Shown here piece after piece: positions 46,343 through 56,034 of a stretch of DNA of 64,000 nt. Origin of the DNA: Sesamum alatum. Its lineage: Eukaryota; Streptophyta; Magnoliopsida; Lamiales; Pedaliaceae. The stretch spans positions 26,902,383-26,966,382 of the forward strand of contig JACGWO010000005.1 in assembly GCA_034509735.1 (NCBI GenBank). The letters run 5' to 3'. How positions within the stretch are numbered: the first letter of the stretch is position 1; each line of letters begins with the position of its first letter. Made by a program: the position numbers and the translations under genes. The notes under the pieces were generated by a model that ran no database searches, was not told the DNA's origin, and saw only the letters and a list, made by a program, of their open reading frames with translations.

Positions 46343-46966
46343 TGTCACAAAAGGATTGTCCCAAGCACAAGGTCCAAAAATACCAAGGACCCATTGGAGA
46401 TGTCTAAAATCCCACAGGGAGGCCTAGAATTCCCTTGGAGATAGCCCAAGAGGACCTTAGTCCAGCCCGTAAGAAGGAGCAGGCCAGGCCTCCAGAAAAG
46501 AAGTAAGGCCAAGCCCATGTAAAGAGTATGGGGGGCCAACTAGGCTCCCATACGAAAAGCCATAGACAGAAGGCCCACGAAGGAAGGCCTGACCCGGCCA
46601 AGAAGATTGGACAAGGGTTATCCAAACTCACCCTTATCCAGGAAGACCACCCGCAAACCACTTCCAACTCTTTAGGAGGTCATGCTCATCAGGACTCTGG
46701 GATGAACACTAGCAGACCTTTTGAGAGTCCAACCCTCCAAGAGTCCCTCCCTCTCAAGTAACTTTCCATATAATAATCGGCCTTATTAGCTGCACAAGTA
46801 ACGTTTTTTTCCACACCCTAAACTCTCAAATTTCTCTCTGAATTACACTTAGCACACTTGATGCTCGTTACTTTTGAATTACTATTATTTTTATCTTATA
46901 ATCAAGTTTATTCTTTCCACAACTTATTACTGACCTAAGTGTCGGAGTGCTAAGGCTTTTTTCGCA
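46343..46966 (+). repeat. Family B LTR (B3), 5' LTR
   Basis: 624 bp, TGTCACAAAAGGATTG...GGCTTTTTTCGCA, with the motif TGACCTAAGTGTCGGAGTGC near its end. It is followed by leader with TTGGCACAGTCTGTGGGAA (47055-47073), the primer-region motif of this group. Confidence 0.82.
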
Positions 46967-47136
46967 GGTCCCCTTGCCCAATTTGCAGAAATTTAAGCCC
47001 ACTTCGCTCAAGTCCAAGAAAATAAGTTTGATTGAGCTCTTTTTGCTCACATTAATTGGCACAGTCTGTGGGAACACAGAACTAAGACGTGAGGATTTGG
47101 AAACCCCCAACATTGGACTGGGCAAACAGAAGGCAA

Positions 47137-48550
47137 TGGACGTAGGGGTGTCAATGGGTAGGGTCTTACCCTACCCAGGCCCGTAGACCAATTAAAAGAC
47201 CCAGGCCCAGACCCAATGAATATTATTAAACCCAGACCCAGGCCCAAATCCAATAAAAATACATAGATTTGGTCTGGGTTGGGTCTCTGCCTATCAAGAC
47301 CCATGGGTTTATGTACCCAATTTAGACCTGAAATTTTTTTTTCAATTTAATTGGATTATTGTTTAGCAATCTATCTAAGTTCAAGTAAAAAAATCTAGAA
47401 AGCTTATAATATTCAAATATAAATGATTAATCTATTTCGTATTACTTTGGTGATTTGATTTAAGTAAATTTGTGTTGAATATGTATCTAATATACTTTAT
47501 TATTTTTGTTTTAGTTTAAAATTTATTTAGTCTTTTTTTAATTATCTTGTCTTAAATAAAAGTATCAAATATTATCCAACAACATTAAAAAGAAAAAATG
47601 GAGAAAAAAAATTACTGGGCCTAGACCCTACCCGGACCCAAAAGATTGGGTCCAAAAGCATGGCATTAGGTCTAGAGACCCATTAAGTCTTGAGGGGGTT
47701 GGGTAAGGTATGGGTATTATTTAATACTATGGGTTCGCATGTGTCTGGGTAGGTTCTTACCCTACCCATTGACAGCCTTAAATGGACGCCCCTACTGACC
47801 CTCAAGCATTGTAGATGTTGCTAGGAACCCCACTGGCTCTCTCCAGACGAGGTGAGGCGGGATCCTATGGTCCCTCTGAACCCCTATTGGACCCTCCTCC
47901 AGACAGCACTCCTTCAGATACCTCCTCTAATAGGTTGTCCCCACGATTGATGGCTACCATCCAACAAATGATCATATCCGCATACAGATGCATATGGCGG
48001 CAGTCAACACCATCCCTCTGATAGCGGTGGCCTCCAGGCCTTAAGAAGCCCCCATGGCGGGGGAGGAACGGCGGAAGGCGAGGAGGCTCCTCATGTGTAG
48101 AGGCTTCTCGGACTCCCAGAGGAGGACCCGATTCCTCCTTCCCGGTGCGGAATGAAGCCCCTCTCATTGGGAGGCTCAACTAGAGCATTTGTACAAAGAG
48201 TTTGCAGGATGTGCAACACAGGATGATGACCTTCCTCCCAATTGTCAAACTCCAGCAATTTCATAATACGATGGCACCACTGATCCGCATGAGCATTTCT
48301 CACGATGCGAGAATGCAACTCTTTTCACCGATACACGGACGGGATCAAGTGCTGGGTCTTTGTTACCACATTCGCCCGGGCGGCCAAGAATGGTTCAACC
48401 AATTGTGGGCCGGCTTAGTGAGGAACTTCCAAGAGTTCCGCTTGTTGTTCCAACATCAATTCGTTAGTAGCAGGAAGCATTGCAAAACCCCCTCAGTCTT
48501 TTCACTGTTCATCAAAAGGACTCCAAATCCCTAAGGGATTACTTACATCA
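47137..48550 (+). pseudogene. Gag of family B element B3, interrupted by hAT
   Basis: The start codon (47137) lies within the 8-bp hAT target duplication. After the hAT (47143-47780) the gag continues with TDPQAL, an early stop (about 47813), then GEAGSYGPSEPLLDPPPDST, SDTSSNRLSPRLMATIQQMI, and further gag-domain pieces in shifting frames (QEWFNQLWAGLVRNFQEFRL, FQHQFVSS, LRDYLHQLNTMALEVP) to about 48577. It is homologous to 28548-27712. The sequence then passes into the inverted-repeat junction with family A sequence. Confidence 0.82.
47143..47780. mobile_element. Non-autonomous hAT element with perfect target duplication
   Basis: 638 bp, TAGGGGTGTCAATGGGTAGG ... CTACCCATTGACAGCCTTA. Perfect 8-bp duplication AATGGACG at 47135-47142 and 47781-47788. 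Same family as 30863-32408. No ORF. Confidence 0.95.
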
Positions 48551-48876
48551 GTTGAACACTATGGCTTTGGAGGTCCCTGCTAAGGCCCTGGCCCCAACTG
48601 GTGGCCTCCATGCTTCAGCTGGTTGCAGCCTTGCTCTAGCTGATGCTCGTCCCGCTCCTATTGTCTTGGATCCGCTCCTGTACGAGCACCTCCAACAGTT
48701 CATTGTCGGGACCTCCAAAGCCATGGTGTTCAACTAATGTATGGTCTCCACAATGAACTATCGGAGGTGCTCGTACAGGAGCGGATCCAAGACAACAGGA
48801 GCGGGACGACCATCAGCTAGAGCAAGGCTGCAACCAGCTGAAGCATGGAGGCCACCAGCTGGGGCCGGGGCCTTAG
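48551..48876. repeat. Interleaved inverted repeats at a retrotransposon junction
   Basis: Segment X (48551-48577) and segment A (48579-48706) are followed by inverted copies in the order X' (48708-48734) and A' (48750-48876). A and A' are about 127 bp and differ at only a handful of bases; X and X' are 27 bp and almost identical. X is family B gag, A is the Ala/Pro repeat part of gag. An assembly error is possible but the mismatches argue against a simple artefact. Confidence 0.85.
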
Positions 48877-49090
48877 CAATGCCCAAGGTCTGATTCGGAG
48901 GTGGAATGGTAAATCCAACTGCAGTAGGGAGAGAGGTGTTTCTATCGAAAGATCTATTGCCGCCTCCATTGTATGAACGTGCCATTTCTCACGTCAAAGC
49001 TCAAGTTTTCCCACAGACTGTGCTAATGATGCGTACCAAAGTCCAGCAGCACCACAAAATGTCGAGGGATCTTCACGAAAGTCCAAAGAT
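48736..49090 (-). pseudogene. Gag start and leader of family A element G4
   Basis: Minus strand: leader from the LTR edge (49090) to ATG 48985, then MARSYNGGGNRSFDRNTSLP, SLALADGRPAPVVLDPLLYE and a stop at 48758. Only the N-terminal gag is left before the inverted-repeat junction. It differs from the G3 start (MADSDN...), so the extreme N-terminus is variable within the family. Confidence 0.7.
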
Positions 49091-49830
49091 TGTAGGGGAG
49101 ACTAACCTGCAGAGAGGGGTTAGCACTCCGATGCTTAAGTCAGTAATGTTCGACTTGAATAAAATAAAGAACACTTGAAGAAGATGAGAATAATGGTAAA
49201 GTGATGTGATACGTGATGGTTTGTGTGAGAATATACTTGAAAAAATATAGAGAATTTCGTGTGCAAAAATAGAGTACATGCTACTTGAGAGTTGCAAAAA
49301 TGCAGGATGCTAAGTTGTGAGATTGTTTTAGATGACTACACAGTATGCTCATTTTATAACCAGTGTTGAACCCAATTTAAGAGGCGTTTAGTTGAGTTTC
49401 ATATACCGTTAGAAATCCTGAAGAGTTGGATTCTCAATGCAACAAACCGCGTACAAATCGGAGTTGAATTGGTGAAAATATAGCCATTTCAGTTGACCTT
49501 GCCATATCTGCTAGATTTTTTTGGAAAACAGTTACTTGCTGAGAAACATCAACATTCTGGTCAATCTACTGGGAATCTGGATGAGATCTTTTAACATGAT
49601 GTGGCTTTAGGTGTTGGCTAGCTGTGTGACGTGGAATCCAATTTGTTTGATGATTAGGCTTATTGTACAAGCCTTTTTCCGTGGGTTTGCTAGATCAGTA
49701 TCTAAAACTGAGCTTATGTATGAAAAAACTCTTACTGTTTTGGGCCTGGTGACTTCAGCCTGCTGGGCTGCTCAGCCTGTAGGTCTGCTCTTAGCTCTTG
49801 GGCTGGCCCGGTGGATTTGAGGGGGCATCA
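49091..49830 (-). repeat. Family A LTR (A5)
   Basis: 740 bp, TGTAGGGGAGACTAACCTGC...GATTTGAGGGGGCATCA, complete, minus orientation. Right flank ATTAC enters CACTA-type sequence. Confidence 0.9.
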
Positions 49831-50339
49831 ATTACAATTTTCTGAAATTTTCAAAAATATTCTAAAACATTTTTTGAAATATTGAAGTTTCTTGAAATTT
49901 TCATAAATGCATTATTTTTCTTTTCTTTTTTTTGCGATTTTCTGATAGTTTTCTGTAGTTTTTCTGTTCTTTTTCTATAGTTTTGTGATTGTTGGATTAA
50001 TTAGTATTGATATAGTAATTGTTGGGTTAATTAGTGTTGATATAGTAATTAGTTAATTATATGTTTAATTAGTGTAGAATTCATTGTATAGATTTTTTGA
50101 AAATAATAATTTTCCTTACTTTTTGGGAATCTTATGTAATTTTCTGAAAGTTTTGGGATTTGGGATTCATTTTTGCAAATTTTGAAAATTTGAGAATTCA
50201 TTTTTGCAAATTTTGGGAATTGGGAAATAATTTTTCTTGTTGTAATCTTGGGAATTTTATGTAAATTTCTAAAAATTTAATTGTAATTTTAATTCTGTAA
50301 GCTTTTGAAAATTTTACGTAAATTTTGGATTATTTTAGG

Positions 50340-50529
50340 ATTGGATCATCCGGCTGGAGACGATAATGGTTGACATGATGAGTATGATGAAGTTGATGCA
50401 GGCCACCGCCTCGACTGTTTGCCGGTCACAGTCCAACGCCTCAAGTCGGCCCATCACAACCTCAGACAGACCCTCGTGCCCCAGACGATGACGACATTGA
50501 CCATTCTGATGAAGGGGGCGGGGTGTAGA
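50340..50529 (+). pseudogene. CACTA second ORF, last exon
   Basis: After a TTTTAG acceptor (50336) the sequence reads a Met-rich patch (MVDMMSMMKLMQ), then after a frame slip PPPRLFAGHSPTPQVGPSQP and an acidic tail ending DDDDIDHSDEGGGV, stop at 50527-50529. A Met/Gln-rich patch followed by a Pro-rich and acidic C-terminus is common for the Ptta/En/Spm second gene; its N-terminal counterpart is the exon at 33-407 of the other copy. One slip makes it defective. Confidence 0.6.
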
Positions 50530-50744
50530 TTAGGATTTTTTTATATTTATAAACGTATAATTTTTATATTAATATAATATTTTTCATAATTATCTATTTT
50601 TTAATGTTAATTGCATTTCATTATTCTATTTTTACTAAATTAATCACATTAAAACAAAATAATTAATTTTACTAATTAATTATAATTATAAAATTATTAT
50701 TTTAAAATTTAAAAAGTATATTTTAATAAATATATAATTTAAGA

Positions 50745-51345
50745 ACGGGTTTTTCAACGGTTACTGAATGTGTTTAAACAAATAATGTTGTTCCAAATTT
50801 AATGACTAAATATCGTAGGAAACCGTTCGAAAATAAATTCTACAACCGTTCCAAATATGTATTTCCAAATAAAGGATATAACCATTCCAAAGCATATTCC
50901 AATAGAATGTTCAAATTGTGTTCCAATGCCTGTTCCAAAATATATCACTTGGACATACCAAAATCGTGCCAAAATGAATTTCTAAAGCAGTGGGAACATG
51001 CGTCATTATAACATTCAAATTATGTACATAATGTTACGATGACCGTTCCAAAACATGTAAAAGAATCGTTCCAAATAAAAAAAAAGTATTACAAAAAAAA
51101 GAATTCACATTTTTAGATAGTCAAACGTATTCAGGAACGGTTTATGACAAGTGGTACAAAATCCGATACTAATTAGGAACGGTCACCACCCATCGATTGC
51201 AAATAATTAGGAACACCGTCTATTACGACGAAAGGGCTCCCGTTCCATGATCATTCCAGATGGCGGTCCAACAGTGTTCAACTACTAATTTTTCGCTCCA
51301 AAGAAAAAAAAAAAAAACAACAACAACAACGTTCCTAACCCCCCT
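50745..51345. repeat. CACTA subterminal repeats, copy 2
   Basis: Repeated AACGG(T/G), ACCGTTCC and GTTCCAAA motifs (for example 50819, 50846, 51043, 51067, 51135, 51177) adjoining the terminal inverted repeat. Confidence 0.7.
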
Positions 51346-51369
51346 CCAAATCCCGCATTTTTTCGTAGT

Positions 51370-51817
51370 GTATGACTTCATAATATTTTTATTATATATC
51401 TAATATTAGTTTAATAGTAACATTATTAGTAAAAGTATAGAAAATATACATCAAATTATCTAAATACTTCACATAATTTTGTTATATATACACCACTTTA
51501 AAAAAATTAATAAATTCTTAAAAGAATCCAATTATACTTATGGTATGCCATTTTAAATATATGTTTGTCCTTATTTTTTTTTAATAATTGAATTGTATAA
51601 TATATAAATTTTAATTAAATAGATAAGCGTAAGTTATTTTCTAAAAGTAAAATTAGTGAGAATGATCATAAAATACATTTTTAAATATCATAATGGCAAT
51701 TTAAATTTTCATATTTCTTAGTTCAGAAAACAAAAAAGTTTAAACCGAGCAGTGATTGATCTCATTTTATATATATATACAACATAATAGCAATACAAAT
51801 AAGTATATTTGTCTAAC

Positions 51818-51889
<72 letters not shown>

Positions 51890-52229
51890 TATTATTATTA
51901 TTATCATCATCAAATTAATTCATGGGAATCACCATATTTCAAGCTAAGTTTCCATGCAGTAAAACAAAATAATACATATTATGTACCTTGATATAAACAT
52001 CTACTCATTATAATAAATACAAAACATTATAAGTTAATTATTTGAATTTGTAATTTACAAAAGTACAAGAGGTTATAAAGTGATATTAAAATATAACTAT
52101 GAAATTTATATATGCATTGTAATAAATAATTATTTACAAAAAAAAATTATAAATATGAATAAAAATAACATATTTTACTATAATTATCTAAAATTAAAAT
52201 ATGAAAAATTGATTAAATATAATTCTAAT
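51370..52229. repeat. AT-rich intergenic with (CAT)n-(TTA)n microsatellite
   Basis: A pure CAT trinucleotide run of about 24 units at 51817-51888 passes into TTA units to 51904 and back to CAT. The poly-His and poly-Ile open frames across it are artefacts of the repeat. The rest holds nothing recognisable. Confidence 0.9.
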
Positions 52230-53495
52230 GGCGAAATTATATTTTTAGTCTTATAACTTTAGATCGTTAGCACTATTGGTCCTGTAACTTTCTTGATTTA
52301 CACATATCGTTCTGTTTTTGACGAATTTAATTCTGCATATCTCAAATTTAGTTCTTTTTTGACAAATTTAATTATATTTCTATATTTTTGGTCTATTATT
52401 TAATTTTTCGGCCAAATCATTTGGCCAGAATGTCACGTCAGGAAACACTTCATCTCCACCCGAGCTTGTCACAGTTAAGATAAAAACACAAAAACCCATT
52501 CGCAAAAACCAATCAAAGAGCCCAAAAAAGCTGACCTCTCGACGAATCCAAGAAGTCTTGAGTGCTCCCTTCAAGAAGAACAAAAGGCTAAGTTAACCCC
52601 AAGGCCTGAAAACTTTACACTGTAGATCTGAAGGAATCTCTTTGGATGAGTGCTCAGTCAAAAGAGAAAAAATTTACAAAAAAATCAAGTTTTTGCAGCA
52701 CATAGAAAATGTAGATAGAGAAGCAGAGGTGAGGTGGAGTGATGAAGAGGAGGGCATGGGCTGCATGAAATTAACAAAAAGAGAAGATGAAAACCCAAAA
52801 ATATGTGTGTGTGTGCGTGAGAGAGAGAGAGAGATTTAGGAAACTGAAGAAGAAGTCATGTACGATTGAGGTGAAAATTAATGCAAAGAAAATGGTTGCT
52901 TGGGGGGTTTCCTCTATATGTGTACTGAAAATTCCACAAATTTCACACACACTCTCTCTCTCTCTCTCAACATTTTTACTGTGTGTAGTGCGTGTTCTTG
53001 GCTGGGTTCATGGTACGTGTGCATTTTTGCTGAAAGCTTCGCTACCCTCTCCAATCCAATGTTAAAGCAATTAACTTTTTTTTAATTCTCGTCCTGTTTT
53101 ACTTCACAATCTCCATGCCTGGACACACATATATATATATATATATAACTGTATATGCATATAAGAATTGAAATGAGTCAATCATCAACACATTTATACG
53201 TTGGAGTAGTGTGTCTGTGAGAGAGAGAGAGAGTATTTAAATTGGGGAGGAAGGTTTCTGACGCGGTAGGTGAGGTATTTCCTGACGTGACATTCCGGCC
53301 AAACAATTTGGCGAGAAAATTAAGCGGTTGATAAAAAATGTAAAAGCATGACTAAATTTATTAATAAATAATCAAATTTGAGATATGCAGAATTAAATTC
53401 GTCAAAAAAAAGAAAATTATATGTGTAAACCAAGAAAATTACAGTACTAAAAGTGCTAATAACCTAAAATTATATGACTAAAAATATAAATTACC
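52230..53495. mobile_element. MULE with long TIRs, Pack-MULE candidate
   Basis: About 225-bp imperfect terminal inverted repeats: 52230-52455 (TTATATTTTTAGTC...CACGTCAGGAAA) and its complement at 53272-53495 (TTTCCTGACGTG...GACTAAAAATATAA). Flanked by a 10-bp direct repeat TAATTCTAAT (52220-52229, 53496-53505), the size made by Mutator-like elements. No transposase. The ~815-bp interior is less AT-rich, has GA- and CT-microsatellites (52818-52835, 52958-52969, 53219-53234) and short open frames resembling a 5' leader/first exon of a host gene, but no family was recognised. Confidence 0.85.
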
Positions 53496-53612
53496 TAATT
53501 CTAATATATGATGAATTTTGAATAAAAATTAAATATAATACTGATTATGTAGTTAACTATATAAAAAACTTAAAAATACAAAATATATAAAAACATTACA
53601 AAAATAGAGAAA

Positions 53613-53764
53613 AGCTCACGAGCCGACGTACCAACATAAATATTTGGGTTTGAGCTCTCGAGCTGGAAATGACTTGCTCGAGCTCAAACATTTTTGAGCT
53701 CGAGTCAAGCTCTTGTCGAGCCGACTCGGGGCTAACGAGAGGCTCGGCTCATCTTACACCCCTA
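53613..53764. mobile_element. hAT-type element end (GAGCTCGAGC-rich)
   Basis: GC-rich repeats of GAGCTCGAG/GCTCGGCTC run to a terminus ...TCTTACACCCCTA (53764). Same family as 61012-62235. Only the right end is recognised. Confidence 0.6.
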
Positions 53765-53840
53765 CTTTAGACTATTTCAACGCCCATTTTATATATGCCA
53801 AGTTACATTTATTATACTAAAAAACTATAAATTATTATCA

Positions 53841-53856
53841 TTTCACACAGTTGACT
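53841..53856 (+). promoter_or_regulatory. Conserved upstream block with W-box, NLR-1
   Basis: CATTTCACACAGTTGACTT, also present as CATTTCACATAGTTGACTT before NLR-2. TTGACT (53851-53856) is the core of a W-box (WRKY binding), 132 bp upstream of the NLR-1 ATG. Confidence 0.5.
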
Positions 53857-53987
53857 TCTGATCTAGCCATTTAAGCAGCAGCATATCCTCCTCAAGAATA
53901 AACATGTCTATGCTTTAATATTTCTCCCACTTTCGTAGATGTTTGTGTAAGTGTCTGAGAGAGAAAGATCAGAGCAATCAAGCAAAA

Positions 53988-54455
53988 ATGGCTTATGCTG
54001 CTTTGACTTCTCTTAAGCTGACGATTGAGCGCCTCACCATTTCTTCTCAAATTCCTTTCCTTCCTGCCCATGCACAGATCGTAGATAATCTTCGCATGAG
54101 GGTTGACAGATTCAATGAACTGCTTTCTCTTTCTTCGATAGTACCCTTCGACGACGTAGAGACGTGGAAAATTCTGGTAAAGGGGATCAGAAAGGCAGTA
54201 CGCAGATTGCATGATACACTTGAATAATCGAAATTCTACGTCTGGGAAGACGAGAACGACAAGGAAAAGATTGATTGGGCTACCAACCTGATGAAGGAGA
54301 TGACGGAGGAAATAGGCGACACGCCGTTATGGTCTGCAGTAGTCCAAAATCTGCCTCGCAGAAATCCCTCTCCACTCGAATCTTTCTCAATAGTTGGGAT
54401 GGTTGGTGCTGGTAAGTCCAATCTTATCCAAAGAAGTTTATATAAATATATGGTT
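53988..54455 (+). pseudogene. NLR-1: R1-like CC-NLR, truncated at the P-loop
   Basis: ATG at 53988 opens a coiled-coil N-terminus of the Solanaceae/Lamiales R1 (late-blight-type) class (MAYAALTSLKLTIERLTISS, later MRVDRFNELLSLSSIVPFDD and IRKAVRRLHDTLE). A TAA at 54225-54227 interrupts the coiled coil. In the same frame beyond it the sequence stays coding (SKFYVWEDENDKEKIDWATN) and reaches the start of NB-ARC with IVGMVGAGKS (P-loop, 54392-54418). About 30 bp later it runs into a CACTA-type MITE, and no NB-ARC remainder or LRR follows. CC-NLRs detect pathogen effectors and trigger hypersensitive death; this copy cannot. Confidence 0.88.
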
Positions 54456-54745
54456 TAATATATTTAATCATGGTTAAAAATAAATAACTCTAATAAATAT
54501 CATTCACCACGGCCGCAAAATGGGTTTGGCCGTGGTTTTTGCAAGTGTGGATAAAATATATGTCATGGTTAAAAGTCGCGGCAAAAACAATTGATATGCC
54601 TCATAACCATGACAAAAATAGTTTTTATGGTGAATAATCTTTGTTTTTGCAACGATTTATTTAATTATGATTAATAATAATTATTTACCATAATTTTAAT
54701 CCATAGTCAATAAAATTCTAGCCAATAATAAATTTTATTGTAGTG
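54447..54745. mobile_element. CACTA-type MITE, left end degraded
   Basis: Ends TTTTATTGTAGTG (54745) followed by TAT. The interior matches 29710-30040 (GGCCGTGGTTTTTG, GTCATGGTTAAAAG). The expected CACTACAAAA start is not readable. Confidence 0.75.
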
Positions 54746-54990
54746 TATCTGGCAAAATATGTTCGAGCTTAGTGCGTTTCTCTCCATAGGTGCCCACTAT
54801 ATGTTTATCTTAAATACAACTTTAATATTATCACTAATTATATATATTGATTTAATGATAAGACTTTATTTTGTAACAAATAATAAAATTGTAACTTTAA
54901 TTGTGACTATCATTTTATAAAAGTTGTTATTAATAAGGATTAGTGATAAAAGTCTTGCATAGAATTGTCATTAATGGTATATTTTTACTA
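54746..54990. other. Spacer between MITEs
   Basis: AT-rich with weak inverted repeats (for example TTGTAACTTTAATTGTGAC); possibly another decayed MITE. No NLR sequence seen. Confidence 0.4.
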
Positions 54991-55287
54991 CACTAGAAGA
55001 AATATAATTTTTCGTTGTGATTCATTATTATAATTAAAAGTAAAATATCGTGACAAATACTAATTAATCATGGTTGCGCAATAACTATTACTCGTTATTT
55101 TTGCAAGCGATACCAAAAAATTTTGCTACAGTTAAAAACTGTGACAAATATTTTGATCATAAGTAAAACTACATATAGTGAATGTTGATTAATCATGGTC
55201 CAAACTTAAGTTTTCGGATTGATTTTATCTGATCGTGGTAGATAGTATTAATTTTTCATATTTCTTAAACTGTGATAATTTATAGTG
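54991..55287. mobile_element. CACTA-type MITE (297 bp)
   Basis: CACTAGAAGAAATATAAT ... AATTTATAGTG. Interior with CATGGTT/AACCATG-type palindromes. Flanks CTA / TAG are not identical, so the duplication is degraded. Confidence 0.7.
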
Positions 55288-55330
55288 TAGGGAACAATCA
55301 TTTTCTTTTTATAATGTTATAGTGTTGGAA

Positions 55331-55605
55331 TAACAAAATTAATGGAAGATTTGGAAAATCAAATATATATATATATATATATATATAAAAGAAGTGAGAC
55401 TGAAAAGCAAAATATCCGTAAATCATTGATTTTATAATTAGAACACGGTCTTCATTCTCACTTCATACACATAATTATAATTCTTTTTATATTAATTTAT
55501 GTTGGCTTTGTTTTCATGAGTCCAAATACATTTATATTGAATTTCAATTACTTTGGAAATAAAGTTTACATACTTATCACCTATAATTATTCATTTATTT
55601 AGTAT
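55331..55605 (+). repeat. Segmental duplicate, left copy (upstream of NLR-2)
   Basis: About 275 bp, >90% alike to 63222-63491 by eye (shared GAAGTGAGACTGAAAAGC, AATATCCGTAAATCATTG, GTTGGCTTTGTTTTCATGAG). Includes an (AT)n run of differing length. It continues TTATTTAGTATGACTC here but breaks at the Helitron in the right copy. Confidence 0.92.
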
Positions 55606-55957
55606 GACTCAACAAAATTAATTTTGTATACGGTATTGAGTGTACTGTATGGTTATAATATTGAGTTATAGCTATTATTACATGAAGGAGTACGGATTTA
55701 TTTACAAATTTCTGGGTTTTGGACAGCAGACATTGTTTCAGTATACAAGTTGTCGGTTATTAATTAATACTCTACCCCATCAGTCATTTAATAATATGTA
55801 TCGATCGAATATGCATCGTCAGCTAAAAATTAAAGTTATTATTACAAGAAGGAGCACATATTTTTTTACAAATTTCTAGGTTTTGGACAACTGGCCAAGA
55901 GGCTTTACGTTATTTCATAACATACCTTGTTTATTAATTATTACTCCATATCGTCAT
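55606..55957. other. Upstream region of NLR-2
   Basis: AT-rich, with a local duplication TACAAATTTCT(A/G)GGTTTTGGACA at about 55704 and 55868. No gene supported; the 79-codon open frame here has no features. Confidence 0.5.
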
Positions 55958-55958
55958 C

Positions 55959-55975
55959 ATTTCACATAGTTGACT
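55959..55975 (+). promoter_or_regulatory. Conserved upstream block with W-box, NLR-2
   Basis: CATTTCACATAGTTGACTT; TTGACT at 55970-55975, 60 bp before the ancestral ATG. Counterpart at 53841-53856. Confidence 0.5.
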
Positions 55976-56034
55976 TAATTTCTAATTATTAGTTTTGTGT
56001 TAATTGTGTGAGTTCCAAGAGAAATTAATCTGAA

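Larger units (their letters stand above)
49831..51369 (+). mobile_element. CACTA transposon 2, 3' portion
   Basis: AT-rich internal sequence, the C-terminal exon of the second CACTA gene (50340-50529), an array of (G)GAACGGT / ACCGTTCC motifs (50745-51340) and a terminal repeat CCCGCATTTTTTCGTAGTG (51351-51369), nearly identical to that of CACTA 1, followed by TAT. The 5' part is missing or lies beyond the retrotransposon block. Confidence 0.83.

Noticed and set aside
51756..51991. Open frames encoding poly-His or poly-Ile
   Set aside because: Pure translation of a (CAT)n microsatellite.
52642..53085. Small frames in the MULE interior
   Set aside because: They overlap GA/CT microsatellites and show no domain; only the Pack-MULE possibility is kept.
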